Of a stretch of DNA of 64,000 nt, positions 19,285-28,460 are shown one piece after another (position 1 is the first letter of the stretch; each line of letters starts with the position of its first letter). Source of the DNA: an uncultured Christensenella sp. (GTDB taxonomy: Bacteria > Bacillota > Clostridia > Christensenellales > UBA3700). The position numbers were made by a program, and so were the translations under genes. The notes below the pieces were generated by a model. The model ran no database searches, was not told the DNA's origin, and saw only the letters and a list, made by a program, of their open reading frames with translations. The DNA is taken from assembly GCA_910584635.1 (NCBI GenBank), contig CAJUBA010000008.1:1-64000 (forward strand), read 5' to 3'.

Positions 19285-19563
19285 AACGGACAAACGGTTG
19301 AAATACCGCGTTCGCTTTTTCGGGACCCCGAAGTATTTGTCTTTATGATTAAACTTCGGCGATTGCGACGGAAAAAATAAAAGAATTCCACGTACCGTCG
19401 GCGCGTTGGAATTGATTTTATTTTCAAAGGTTTGACGATCCGCAAATTGATTTTCAACTGAGAGAGGCGTTGAAAAAATCGTTCCCGATAAATCTAAATC
19501 CGTAACCGCGGGATATTTAATTTTCTAAATTTCGCGGCGAATAAAACGGGAGGTACGTTACGA
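19285..19563 (+). promoter_or_regulatory. Long structured leader of the glycan operon
   Basis: Several inverted repeats can pair: CGACGG (19366-19371) with CCGTCG (19395-19400); AATTCC (19384-19389) with GGAATT (19408-19413); and GATTTTCAAC (19449-19458) with GTTGAAAAAATC (19469-19480). The first two pairings cross each other, so they form either a pseudoknot or two alternative folds. No transcription terminator with a T-run is visible. A regulatory role is inference; I do not recognise a known leader family. Confidence 0.4.
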
Positions 19564-20691
19564 ATGAAAAGACTTTTACTTGCAACTCCTACCATGCACG
19601 AAGAGGAGTTGCGATATATAAGCGAAGCGTTTGAAAAAAACTGGATTGCTCCGCTTGGATTCAACTGCGACGGTTTTGAAGAAGAAATCGCGCGTTATCT
19701 TGCGCAAGGCGGTAAAGAACAGTTGAAATGTCTTTCGCTTTGTTCGGGTACTTCCGCGCTGCATTTGGCGGTCAAACTTGCCAAAGTTAAACGCGGAGAT
19801 TACGTACTTTGTTCGGATATGACTTTTTCGGCTACGGTAAATCCCGTGGTATACGAAGGGGGTATTCCCGTATTCGTAGACTGCGAAAGAGAAACTTGGA
19901 ATATGGATCCCGAGGCGCTAGAAAAAGCGTTTGAAAAATATCCTCAGGCAAAGACGGTAATGTTGGCTCATCTTTACGGAGTTCCCGCAAAAATTGACGA
20001 AATCAAACAAGTATGCGAAAAACACGGCGCGATACTTATCGAAGACGCGGCGGAGGCTTTGTCTTCCGATTATAAAGGACGTAAAGCGGGTACGTTCGGC
20101 GATTTTGCGGCGTTGAGTTTCAACGGAAACAAAATAATTACGACGTCGGGCGGAGGTATGTTGATTACCAAAAACGCCAAAGATCGCGACAAAGCGTTTT
20201 TCTGGGCGACGCAAGCCCGTGAGAAAGCGCCGTGGTACCAACACGAAGAAATAGGGTATAATTACCGTATGAGCAACGTCGTCGCGGGTATCGGCCGCGG
20301 ACAACTTCTTCATCTTGAAGAACATAAACAACTCAAAAAGAAAATATATTTCAAATATAAAGAAGGTTTGAAAGACATACCTGTTTCCATGAATCCGTAT
20401 CTCGAATGTTCGGATCCGAATTTTTGGCTTTCCTGCATGCTTATAGATAAAGATTGCAAAACGGGATTTATGGACGTGTACGACAGGCTCAACGAGGCAA
20501 ATATCGAAAGCCGACCTATCTGGAAACCTATGCATCTTCAACCGATATTCAAAAACAACGGTTTCGTTGTCAAAGGCGACGAATGTGTGGGCGAAGATAT
20601 TTTCTCCAGAGGCTTATGTCTTCCTTCGGATATAAAGATGACGGAAGAAGAGCAGGACTATGTAATAGAAACGATAAAGAGTTGTTTCTAA
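19564..20691 (+). CDS. DegT/DnrJ/EryC1/StrS aminotransferase for a nucleotide sugar
   Basis: The 375-residue PLP enzyme belongs to the sugar aminotransferase family that adds an amino group to keto-sugar nucleotides. Motifs: LCSGTSALHLAV, DMTFSATVNPVVYEGGIPVFVDC, HLYGVPAKIDEI, the IEDAAEALSS segment, and SFNGNKIITTSGGG with the PLP lysine K190. The C-terminal part (SRPIWKPMHLQPIF) is typical. It opens the glycan operon and probably makes an amino sugar that the next gene product loads onto the lipid carrier. A direct role as an aminophosphonate transaminase is possible but not suggested by the family. Confidence 0.9.
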   Translation: MKRLLLATPTMHEEELRYISEAFEKNWIAPLGFNCDGFEEEIARYLAQGGKEQLKCLSLCSGTSALHLAVKLAKVKRGDYVLCSDMTFSATVNPVVYEGGIPVFVDCERETWNMDPEALEKAFEKYPQAKTVMLAHLYGVPAKIDEIKQVCEKHGAILIEDAAEALSSDYKGRKAGTFGDFAALSFNGNKIITTSGGGMLITKNAKDRDKAFFWATQAREKAPWYQHEEIGYNYRMSNVVAGIGRGQLLHLEEHKQLKKKIYFKYKEGLKDIPVSMNPYLECSDPNFWLSCMLIDKDCKTGFMDVYDRLNEANIESRPIWKPMHLQPIFKNNGFVVKGDECVGEDIFSRGLCLPSDIKMTEEEQDYVIETIKSCF

Positions 20692-20701
20692 GGAGCGCGA
20701 T

Positions 20702-22354
20702 TTGAAAGAATTTTTGTCCTCATGGCAGGGAATTACAATAATATGCGTAGCGGCCGTAGCAATATGGGCGTTGCTGTCGATTTTGCTTTACCGTCAGTTT
20801 TTCAAAAGATTTTACGATTTTTTGCTTAGCGGTATCGCTTTGATAATTCTCTCTCCGTTTTTATTACTCCTCACTTTGATAGGAGCCGTAAAGATGAAGG
20901 GAAATCCTTTCTTTACGCAAGAGCGTCCCGGAAAAAAGGAAAAGATTTTCAAACTTATCAAATTCAGAACAATGACCTGCGAAAAAGACGCGGACGGTAA
21001 TTTGTTGCCCGACGAAAAAAGGCTTACTAAATACGGAAAATTTCTACGCAGTACTTCCTTGGACGAATTGCCCGAACTTTTTAATATATTCGTCGGACAA
21101 ATGTCGATAGTCGGTCCCAGACCGCTGTTGACGCAGTATCTCCCTCTTTATAACGAAGAGCAGAAACACAGACACGACGTAAGGCCGGGACTTACCGGTT
21201 ACGCTCAGGTCAACGGACGAAACGCGATTTCGTGGGAGGATAAGTTCATACTCGACGTTCATTACACAAAGCATATTTCTCTCGCGGGAGATATAAAGAT
21301 TTTGATTCAGACGGTATTCGCCGTATTCAAACGAAGCGGTATTTCGCAGGAGGGACACGCTACGATGGAGTATTTTACAGGGGAGAAGAAAAGCAAAGAA
21401 ATCAACGTTCTTATACTCAGCGCAGGTCGCAGAGTGGAACTCGTAAAATGCTTTAAGGAAGCGAGGGACAGACTTAACGTTAACGGCAAAGTCTTGACGG
21501 CGGATATTTCTACCACCGCTCCCGCGCTGTATTTTTCCGACGGATATTTTATTATTCCGAGAATTTCCGCGGACGATTATATCGACAAACTTATAGAGGT
21601 ATGTCGCGACAATAAAATATCTTTGGTAGTGCCTACGATTGATACGGAACTGGAAATACTTGCTTCCAACAAGAAAAAGATTCAAGACGAAAGCGGCGCA
21701 ATCGTATGCGTATCGGACTTTGAAAGCGTAACGATATGTTGCGACAAACTCAAATCGGCTAAGTTCTTCCAAGAACATAATTTCGATTATCCCAAAGTAA
21801 TCGAAGAGAATGATATAAAGGAAGGAAAATTAGAGTATCCGTTGTTTATTAAGCCGAGAGACGGAAGTTCTAGCATAAACGCGTTCAAAATAGAAAATCA
21901 AAAGGAATTGGAGTTTTTCTATGAATACGTGAAGAATCCAATAGTGCAGGAATACGTACGCGGCAAAGAGTATACAGTCGACTGTTTTTGCGATTTCGAC
22001 AAGAAGATAATAACGGTAGTTCCCAGGCTTAGAATGGCTACGAGAAGCGGAGAAATTTTGAAAGGCAGAACGGAAAAAAACGCCGTAATTATCGACGACG
22101 TAAAAAGACTTTTGCAGGAATTCGGATTTATAGGACAGATAACGGTGCAGTGTTTTTTATGCGAAGACGGCGCTGTAAAGTACATTGAGATAAATCCGAG
22201 ATTCGGCGGCGGCGCGCCCATGAGCGTAATGTCGGGAGCGGACAGTTGCGAGCGACTTTACAGACTGCTTTTAGGAGAAACGCTTGAATATTTCGACGGT
22301 TACAAAGAAGCGACGTTTTCGCGTTTCGACGGCAGTATCGAGGTAAAAGAGTGA
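20702..22354 (+). CDS. Fusion: initiating sugar-phosphate transferase + ATP-grasp ligase
   Basis: The 550-residue protein starts at TTG 20702, six bases after AAGGAG (20690-20695). Residues 1-225 form a bacterial sugar transferase with a membrane helix (about 10-30), a second hydrophobic segment, FKLIKFRTM, STSLDELPELFNIF, MSIVGPRPLL and RPGLTGYAQVNGR; such PglC/WcaJ-type enzymes move sugar-1-phosphate to undecaprenyl phosphate. Residues about 236-550 are an ATP-grasp domain of the carbamoyl-phosphate-synthase type: NVLILSAGRRVELV, VVPTIDTELEIL, FIKPRDGSSS, QEYVRGKEYTVD and EINPRFGGG. The ligase may join a carboxylate, such as an amino acid, to an amino sugar. The two halves are in frame with no sign of a lost stop. 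A HAD protein follows with a four-base overlap. Confidence 0.88.
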   Translation: MKEFLSSWQGITIICVAAVAIWALLSILLYRQFFKRFYDFLLSGIALIILSPFLLLLTLIGAVKMKGNPFFTQERPGKKEKIFKLIKFRTMTCEKDADGNLLPDEKRLTKYGKFLRSTSLDELPELFNIFVGQMSIVGPRPLLTQYLPLYNEEQKHRHDVRPGLTGYAQVNGRNAISWEDKFILDVHYTKHISLAGDIKILIQTVFAVFKRSGISQEGHATMEYFTGEKKSKEINVLILSAGRRVELVKCFKEARDRLNVNGKVLTADISTTAPALYFSDGYFIIPRISADDYIDKLIEVCRDNKISLVVPTIDTELEILASNKKKIQDESGAIVCVSDFESVTICCDKLKSAKFFQEHNFDYPKVIEENDIKEGKLEYPLFIKPRDGSSSINAFKIENQKELEFFYEYVKNPIVQEYVRGKEYTVDCFCDFDKKIITVVPRLRMATRSGEILKGRTEKNAVIIDDVKRLLQEFGFIGQITVQCFLCEDGAVKYIEINPRFGGGAPMSVMSGADSCERLYRLLLGETLEYFDGYKEATFSRFDGSIEVKE

Positions 22355-23028
22355 TTAAGGCGGTTGTTTTCGATTTGGACGATACGCTTTATCCGGAAAG
22401 AGATTATGTTTTTTCGGGGTTTGACGTTGTCGGAGCGACGCTTGAAGAAAGATACGGTATACAAAACGCGGGGCAAAGACTGAAAGAACTTTTTTTGCAG
22501 GATAGAAAAAACGTATACGGAAGAATATTGGATGAAAGCGGAGTAAGTTATTCTCAAAAAGATATAGAGGATATTTCCGCAATATATCGCGGGCATAAAC
22601 CTGTTCTTTCATTGCCGTGTCGGTCGGAAACCGTACTTACACAGTTGAGAGAGAAAGGATATAAACTGGGCATAATCACAGACGGAAGAGATTATCAGCA
22701 ACGCGCTAAAATCGCCGCGCTGCGAGTGGAAAACTTTGTCGACGCAATAATAGTTACCGACGAACTCGGCGGAGAGCAAATGAGAAAACCCAATCCCGTC
22801 GCTTTCGTAGAAATGGCTAAAATGTTGAGCGTAGCCGTTGAAGAAACCGTATACGTAGGCGACAATCCCAATAAGGATTTTGCCGTAAAAAAATTTCTTC
22901 CGATAAAGACGGTTGAAGTAAAGGGCGACGGAGTTTACGCTTTTTCTCAGTACAGGGACGGGATACTTCCGGACGTCAGCGTAGACGATATACGAGAAGT
23001 CGCGAGCGCGATAGAAAAATTAAGTTGA
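22351..23028 (+). CDS. HAD-superfamily hydrolase
   Basis: The 225-residue protein starts at GTG 22351, overlapping the stop of the fusion gene (GTGA). Motif I is VFDLDDTLYP (nucleophile D near residue 8), motif II is IITDGR, and motif III/IV is MRKPNP followed by VYVGDNPNKDF. It is a phosphatase-type HAD protein. HAD phosphatases next to this kind of ATP-grasp protein are common in glycan clusters, so it probably acts on the same intermediate. Substrate unknown. Confidence 0.85.
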   Translation: MIKAVVFDLDDTLYPERDYVFSGFDVVGATLEERYGIQNAGQRLKELFLQDRKNVYGRILDESGVSYSQKDIEDISAIYRGHKPVLSLPCRSETVLTQLREKGYKLGIITDGRDYQQRAKIAALRVENFVDAIIVTDELGGEQMRKPNPVAFVEMAKMLSVAVEETVYVGDNPNKDFAVKKFLPIKTVEVKGDGVYAFSQYRDGILPDVSVDDIREVASAIEKLS

Positions 23029-23045
23029 AATAAGGAAAGCGGTAT

Positions 23046-24137
23046 ATGAAAATACTATTGATATGTTCGACGTCGAATTCGGTCTTGACTTTTAGAAAGA
23101 CTCTTATAGAGGAAATTCAAAAAAAAGGACATGACGTGGCGGCAATATGTTTTGACAGTCAGAATAAAGCGGAAATCGAAGAAAGGGGAGTGGAATTTCA
23201 TTGCGTGGAAGACGACAACAGAAGTACGAATCCTTTCAAAGTGCTTTCTTTGAAAAAAAGACTGTACCGCATTATAAAGAATGTTCTTCCCGACGTTGTT
23301 TTCACGTTTATGATGAAACCCAATATATTCGGAACGGCGGCGGCGAAAAAGGCTAAAATCGAAAAAATCTATTCTATGGTAGAGGGCGCGGGAGACGTTT
23401 TTATCAGAAACGGATTCAAATGGAAAGCGATAAGAACTCTTGTTTGCAGTATGTACCGCAAATCGTTCGCTTACTCTCAAAAAGTATTCTTTCTCAACAA
23501 GGATGATAGAAAAGAATTTCTCGACAGAGGCTTGGTAAAAGAAAAGCAATGCGAAATAATTCCGGGTATCGGCGTGGATCTTCAACATTTCGAATACCGT
23601 CCGTTGGAGAATAACAACACCTTTCTCATGATAGCGAGAATGTTGACTACAAAGGGAATTTTCGAATATTGCAAAGCGGCGAGAAAAGTAAAACAAAGTC
23701 ATCCGCAGGCGGTATTTAATTATTTGGGCGGAGAAGGAACGGTAAAAGTTGCCGACATACAGGAATTTATAGACGACGGCAGCATAAATTATTTGGGAAC
23801 AACTAAGGACGTCAGACCTTATCTTTCTGAATGTTCGGTATTCGTATTGCCGTCTTATAGGGAAGGGATGCCCGTATCCGTCATGGAAGCGGAGGCGATC
23901 GGCAGGGCGGTTATAGTCGCGGACAATCCCGGCATCAGAGAGTCTGCAAAAGACGGATACAACGGATTTTTGATAAAAAACGATAATCTAGTCGACGGAC
24001 TTAGTGAAAAGATAATATGGTTTTTGGAAAATCCGGAACAAATTGCCGTTATGGGCGAAAACAGCCGCAGTTTCGCGGAAGAACGTTTCGATTATAAAAA
24101 AATAAACGAGAAGATTATTAAGACAATAGGTATTTAA
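23046..24137 (+). CDS. GT4-family glycosyltransferase
   Basis: The 363-residue protein has the two Rossmann domains of GT-B enzymes. The N-terminal part (MKILLICSTSNSVLTFRKTLI) and the C-terminal donor site (about residues 255-300, YLSECSVFVLPSYREGMPVSVMEAEAIGRAVI, with the E-x7-E motif) fit family 4, close to PglA/EpsD-type enzymes that add the second sugar on undecaprenyl diphosphate. It acts at the inner membrane face. It sits after the sugar-phosphate transferase, as expected for the first extension step. Confidence 0.88.
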   Translation: MKILLICSTSNSVLTFRKTLIEEIQKKGHDVAAICFDSQNKAEIEERGVEFHCVEDDNRSTNPFKVLSLKKRLYRIIKNVLPDVVFTFMMKPNIFGTAAAKKAKIEKIYSMVEGAGDVFIRNGFKWKAIRTLVCSMYRKSFAYSQKVFFLNKDDRKEFLDRGLVKEKQCEIIPGIGVDLQHFEYRPLENNNTFLMIARMLTTKGIFEYCKAARKVKQSHPQAVFNYLGGEGTVKVADIQEFIDDGSINYLGTTKDVRPYLSECSVFVLPSYREGMPVSVMEAEAIGRAVIVADNPGIRESAKDGYNGFLIKNDNLVDGLSEKIIWFLENPEQIAVMGENSRSFAEERFDYKKINEKIIKTIGI

Positions 24138-24141
24138 GGCA

Positions 24142-25356
24142 ATGAACGCGATAATAAGTATACTCTTATATACGGTTACGTTTACACTCTCGGCTTTGTT
24201 TCTTAAAGAAAGCGTTAAGACAAAGAAGAGGGGCGTAAATGTTTATCTTATTATATCCGTCGCATTGCCGGTATTGCTTGCCGCGTTCAGACACAACGTC
24301 GGCACCGACTATGAAAACTATGTTACGATGTACGAACGCAATTCCGCGTTAACATTTATACAGTGGTTTGAAAGCAGCCGTAATTTTGACGAAAACCGTT
24401 TCGGTATATGGTTCATAAGTCGAGTTGCCGGTTTATTCGGGTCGTCTACCGTATTTTTCGGGTTGATTGCTTTGATTATATATTTGCCGGTCGCTTTGAC
24501 TATAAGAAAATACTTTACTAAATGCGTATTTCTTGCGGCTTTTACATATTTGATGACGCTTTTTTCCACAGGCTTGAATATATCCAAGCAGGTAATGGCT
24601 ATAAGCGTGTTGATATACGGATTGCAATTTGCACAAAAAAGAAAGTTTTTCAAGTACTGCTTGACTGTCGTTTGCGCGGTATGTTTCCACATAACCGCCG
24701 TCATAGGCATAGGAATTTATTTTATTTATTCTAAAAATACCTCAAAAATATTCAACGTTCAAAGAGTGGCTTTGGCTGTTTGTTTTTCTTTGGGAATTCT
24801 GTTCTTACCGCAAATATTATCGCTTATAGGCGGTCGTTTTGCAGATTATATAGTCTACGAAGGACACAGTCTTAATAGATCGTTCTTTATCGATTGCGGT
24901 TTGTTCGCGATGTTTGTGGTTTTGCGTAAAAGGTATATTAGACTCAACAAAATAAACAATTTGCTTATCGCAACGATGTTGTTCGGACTCATACTTGAAT
25001 ATACGGGATTCTATTCGCCGTTTATAAAGAGAATCGCGTCTTACTATATGTTCCCGCAATTTTTACTTATGGCGCAGTTGCCGTTGCTTTTCCGCGGAAA
25101 AGATATGGCTATAGTAAAATTCGGGGTATACTTGTATACGCTGTTTATGTTTGTTTTGACTTACGGTATTTTAAGACAGGCGGATATCGTGCCTTATACC
25201 TTAGACGCAAGTCTGCCGACATGGGTATTCTATTTGCTTATTGGCGTATTCGCTTTGTATATAATGCTTAAAGCGGTCGTTAAGTTTTACAACCAAACGG
25301 GCAAGAATAAATACGGACGCGGAAATATAAATAAGTCGTGCGGAGGAAAAAGTTGA
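24142..25356 (+). CDS. EpsG/Wzy-like polysaccharide polymerase
   Basis: The 404-residue integral membrane protein has about ten hydrophobic helices and the EpsG-family pattern near the N terminus (LPVLLAAFRHNVGTDYENYVTMYE). EpsG/Wzy-like proteins polymerise lipid-linked repeat units outside the membrane. It starts four bases after the GT4 gene. The low sequence conservation typical of polymerases fits; the call relies on the N-terminal motif, the topology and a flippase two genes on. Confidence 0.82.
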   Translation: MNAIISILLYTVTFTLSALFLKESVKTKKRGVNVYLIISVALPVLLAAFRHNVGTDYENYVTMYERNSALTFIQWFESSRNFDENRFGIWFISRVAGLFGSSTVFFGLIALIIYLPVALTIRKYFTKCVFLAAFTYLMTLFSTGLNISKQVMAISVLIYGLQFAQKRKFFKYCLTVVCAVCFHITAVIGIGIYFIYSKNTSKIFNVQRVALAVCFSLGILFLPQILSLIGGRFADYIVYEGHSLNRSFFIDCGLFAMFVVLRKRYIRLNKINNLLIATMLFGLILEYTGFYSPFIKRIASYYMFPQFLLMAQLPLLFRGKDMAIVKFGVYLYTLFMFVLTYGILRQADIVPYTLDASLPTWVFYLLIGVFALYIMLKAVVKFYNQTGKNKYGRGNINKSCGGKS

Positions 25357-26351
25357 AAGATAAAATCAAATTCAGCGTAGTCGTGCCGATATACAATATT
25401 GAAAATTATTTGAATAAATGTATAGACAGTTTGCTTGCTCAGACTTACGGTAATTTGGAAATAATTTTAGTGGACGACGGTTCTACGGATTCCAGTTCGT
25501 CTATTTGCGACGAATACGCCGTTAAAGATAACCGCGTGATAGTTATTCATAAGGAAAACGGAGGATTGATTTCGGCAAGACAGGCCGGAGCGATTCGCGC
25601 AAGCGGAGATTACGTCGCTTGCGTAGACGGGGACGACTGGGTAGATGAAAAATATTTCGAGAAATTTGCCGATATAATAGACGGACATGCCCCCGATATA
25701 GTTTGCTGTACAAACTTCGCTTCGGACGGCGAAAATTTTACTCCTACAGGTATAAATATAGAAGAAGGTTTTTACAGCAAAGCGGATATCGAGCAAAAGA
25801 TTTTTCCTTTTTTAATAGAGGATGAATACGGCAGATATTTTTCGACTTCGATTTGGGCGAAAATATTCAAAAGAGAGTTGTATCTTCCTCAACAAATAGC
25901 GGTCGATAAAAGAATCGTTATAGGAGAGGATTCCGCTTGCGTTAAACCGTGCGTATTCAATGCGAATTCGATTTATGTATCGTCTGAACCTTTATATTTT
26001 TACAGATACAATCCGTCGTCTTTGACAAAGTCGCGCAAGGCTTTTGATTGGAAAGGTCCGCAGTATATCGCAAAGCATTATGAAAATCAGATGGATTTAG
26101 ACGTAAAGGATTTGAGGGCGCAACTTTATAGGGCGACGGTTCATTCACTGTTTAACGTGGCTGTATCGCAGTTTAACAGAAAGGAGAAATACAGAACGCT
26201 TGCCCGCGAAATTAAAGAAAATCTTAAAGACCCTTTTTACCGTACGGCAATAAAAAAGTGTAAGTTTAAGAGTAAGTCGGGGAGGATTGCTTTATTCGCA
26301 TTAAAACATAAAAGCGTAATGCTGATGAAGTTGTATAACAAAATCAAATGA
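25353..26351 (+). CDS. GT2-family glycosyltransferase
   Basis: The 332-residue protein starts at TTG 25353, six bases after GGAGG (25342-25346), overlapping the EpsG stop (TTGA); GTG 25338 lies before that site and is unlikely. GT-A fold motifs: FSVVVPIYNIENYL, LEIILVDDGSTDSSS, ENGGLISARQAG and CVDGDDWVDEKYFE (the D-x-D metal motif). It would add a sugar to the repeat unit at the cytoplasmic face. Acceptor and donor are unknown. Confidence 0.9.
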   Translation: MKDKIKFSVVVPIYNIENYLNKCIDSLLAQTYGNLEIILVDDGSTDSSSSICDEYAVKDNRVIVIHKENGGLISARQAGAIRASGDYVACVDGDDWVDEKYFEKFADIIDGHAPDIVCCTNFASDGENFTPTGINIEEGFYSKADIEQKIFPFLIEDEYGRYFSTSIWAKIFKRELYLPQQIAVDKRIVIGEDSACVKPCVFNANSIYVSSEPLYFYRYNPSSLTKSRKAFDWKGPQYIAKHYENQMDLDVKDLRAQLYRATVHSLFNVAVSQFNRKEKYRTLAREIKENLKDPFYRTAIKKCKFKSKSGRIALFALKHKSVMLMKLYNKIK

Positions 26352-27658
26352 AGATGACTGGAAAATTCGACAAATCATTTTCAAACGCCTGTTGGATTAT
26401 AGGTTGCAAACTTATTAAAGCGGTTCTGACGTTGGTTACGACAATGATTACCGCAAGATATTTGGGCGTTTCGGATTTCGGCGTAATAAACTATGCCGCG
26501 GGACTTGTCGCGTTTGTCGTGCCGATTATGAAACTCGGTATCGATTCGGTTTTGGTTCATCAAATAGTGGAAAAACCAGACGCGGAAGGCGAGATTGTAG
26601 GCACTTCGATAGTTCTCAATCTAATATCCGCGTTTTTATGTATTTTAGGAATCGGCGCTTTCGTATGCATAGCCAACAGAGGAGAAGAAGAGACGATAAT
26701 CGTCTGCGTGATTTACAGCGTATTGCTTGTTTTCCAAGCGGTGGAAATGTTGCAGTACTGGTTCCAGGCAAAACTTATGTCGAAGTATTCGTCAATGGCG
26801 ATGCTGTTCGCGTATATAATCGTAGCGGCGTCGCAGATATTGATGATAGTTTTCAAAGTAAACATTTATTGGTTCGCGCTGTCTTATTCGATAGATTATT
26901 TGTTCATATCCTTAATTCTTTTGATTGCCTACGCTAAAAAAGGTACTCAGAAATTCAAGTTTTCTTTCAAGCGCGCGAAGGAACTGTTCTCGATAAGTAA
27001 ATACTATATAGTATCCAGTCTTTTGGTAACCGTGTTTTCTCAAACGGACAGAATTATGCTCAAACTTATGATAGACAGCGAGGCGACGGGAATTTATTCG
27101 GCGGCGGCGACGTGCGCAGGCATGACCAGTTTTATATTTGCCGCAATTATCGATTCTATGCGCCCCGTAATTTTTCAGGTCGCTAAAGACGAGGACAAGA
27201 CGTTATTTCATAAAAGAATGACGGAACTTTATTCCGTCATAATTTATTTTTCTTTGATTCAGTGCGTAGTAATTACGTTACTTTCGCCGATAATAATAAA
27301 GATAATGTACGGCGAAGAATTTGCCGCGTCCGTCAATGCGTTGAGAATAGTCGTATGGTTTACTACTTTTTCATATTTAGGTTCTGTAAGAAACGTTTGG
27401 ATGCTTGCGGAAAATAAACAAAAATATTTGTGGATAATCAACTTGTCGGGCGCTTTGGGAAATGTTATACTGAATTTGATACTTATTCCCATAATGGGGG
27501 TAAACGGCGCGGCGGTTGCGTCGCTGTGTACTCAAATATTTGCCAACGTAATTATAGGGTATATTGTCAGACCGATAAGTTTCAACAATAAATTGATGGT
27601 TAGGGGGCTGAATCCCAAACATATCGTAGACATGGTGAAAAACATAAGAAAAAAATAG
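26348..27658 (+). CDS. Wzx-type polysaccharide flippase (MOP superfamily)
   Basis: The 436-residue protein has about 12 membrane helices and the typical start FSNACWIIGCKLIKAVLTLVTTMITARYLGVSDFGVINYAAG. Proteins of this family move undecaprenyl-linked repeat units across the membrane before polymerisation. It overlaps the GT2 stop (ATGA). A C-terminal basic end (VRGLNPKHIVDMVKNIRKK) is cytoplasmic. Confidence 0.9.
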   Translation: MKMTGKFDKSFSNACWIIGCKLIKAVLTLVTTMITARYLGVSDFGVINYAAGLVAFVVPIMKLGIDSVLVHQIVEKPDAEGEIVGTSIVLNLISAFLCILGIGAFVCIANRGEEETIIVCVIYSVLLVFQAVEMLQYWFQAKLMSKYSSMAMLFAYIIVAASQILMIVFKVNIYWFALSYSIDYLFISLILLIAYAKKGTQKFKFSFKRAKELFSISKYYIVSSLLVTVFSQTDRIMLKLMIDSEATGIYSAAATCAGMTSFIFAAIIDSMRPVIFQVAKDEDKTLFHKRMTELYSVIIYFSLIQCVVITLLSPIIIKIMYGEEFAASVNALRIVVWFTTFSYLGSVRNVWMLAENKQKYLWIINLSGALGNVILNLILIPIMGVNGAAVASLCTQIFANVIIGYIVRPISFNNKLMVRGLNPKHIVDMVKNIRKK

Positions 27659-27671
27659 CGGGGTAAAAACA

Positions 27672-28430
27672 ATGCAAGAAGATAAACTTTATAAAATCAA
27701 ACAGGGCGAAAAAAAGATACTGGAAATATTTGACAGATTTTGCAAGGAAAACGGCTTAAATTATTCGCTGTTTGCCGGCACCGCTTTGGGCGCGGTAAGA
27801 CATAAAGGATTCATTCCGTGGGACGACGATATAGACGTTTGCATGACGAGAGAAGAATTTGAAAAGTTTTATGAAATTTGGGGAGAACGCGAAGTCGAAG
27901 GCTGTTATATGCAAAGTAAAAGACATCCCGAATATCCTTTGAATCACGAAAAAATCCGATCGACCGAATCGGAATTAAAGGATATTTTTATAGATATTTT
28001 CCCGCTCGATAAATTACCTATTAAAAAATCTTTAAGAAAAAAGATGCTTTTCAAGGCAAAGTTGAGATTGATTTATACGAGAAACTATCCGTATAAAGCG
28101 GGCGGAAAAATACTCGAACTTGCTTCGCGTATGCTATTGTCTCTTCCCAAAAAAACAAAGAAGAAAATCAAAAAGTCGTGCGACGCTTACGTTACTAAAT
28201 ACAAAGACATGGAAAAAGACTTCGAATATATATGTCTTACCTGTCCCGACGATTTGAGATACAAGTATCCCCAAACAATAATGAGGGATTTGCAACCTAT
28301 ATCTTTTGAGGGGGATGACTTTACAATTTCGTCGGAATATGATACAATGCTAAAGATATTATACGGCGATTATATGGTATTGCCTCCCGAAAACGAACGA
28401 GTTGCCAAACATATCGATTTCGAGGACTGA
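27672..28430 (+). CDS. LicD-family phosphotransferase
   Basis: The 252-residue protein has the LicD/FKRP nucleotidyltransferase-fold core: YSLFAGTALGAVRHKGFIPWDDDIDVCMTREEFEKF (the D-D-D-I-D metal motif near residues 53-57) and IFIDIFPLDKLP. LicD proteins move phosphocholine or similar head groups from CDP-activated donors to glycans. Because the same operon encodes phosphonate synthesis and a separate nucleotidyltransferase, it is a good candidate for attaching the phosphonate head group; that is inference. Confidence 0.88.
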   Translation: MQEDKLYKIKQGEKKILEIFDRFCKENGLNYSLFAGTALGAVRHKGFIPWDDDIDVCMTREEFEKFYEIWGEREVEGCYMQSKRHPEYPLNHEKIRSTESELKDIFIDIFPLDKLPIKKSLRKKMLFKAKLRLIYTRNYPYKAGGKILELASRMLLSLPKKTKKKIKKSCDAYVTKYKDMEKDFEYICLTCPDDLRYKYPQTIMRDLQPISFEGDDFTISSEYDTMLKILYGDYMVLPPENERVAKHIDFED

Positions 28431-28460
28431 TAAAGAAGGTAGTTTAAGGGAATAAAGAGT

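Larger units (their letters stand above)
19109..19563. other. 455-base intergenic region with the glycan operon promoter and leader
   Basis: This stretch separates the minus-strand zinc-ribbon gene from the plus-strand glycan operon. The first 130 bases are AT-rich and must contain the minus-strand promoter. From 19249 it holds the operon promoter and a structured leader of about 280 bases. No convincing gene lies in it. Confidence 0.6.

Noticed and set aside
19279..19380. Small plus-strand reading frame directly after the glycan operon -10 box
   Set aside because: Its ATG would lie upstream of the expected transcription start and has no ribosome site; the region is better explained as a structured leader.
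19224..19457. 77-codon minus-strand frame in the glycan operon leader
   Set aside because: No ribosome site, low-complexity translation, and it spans the operon promoter.
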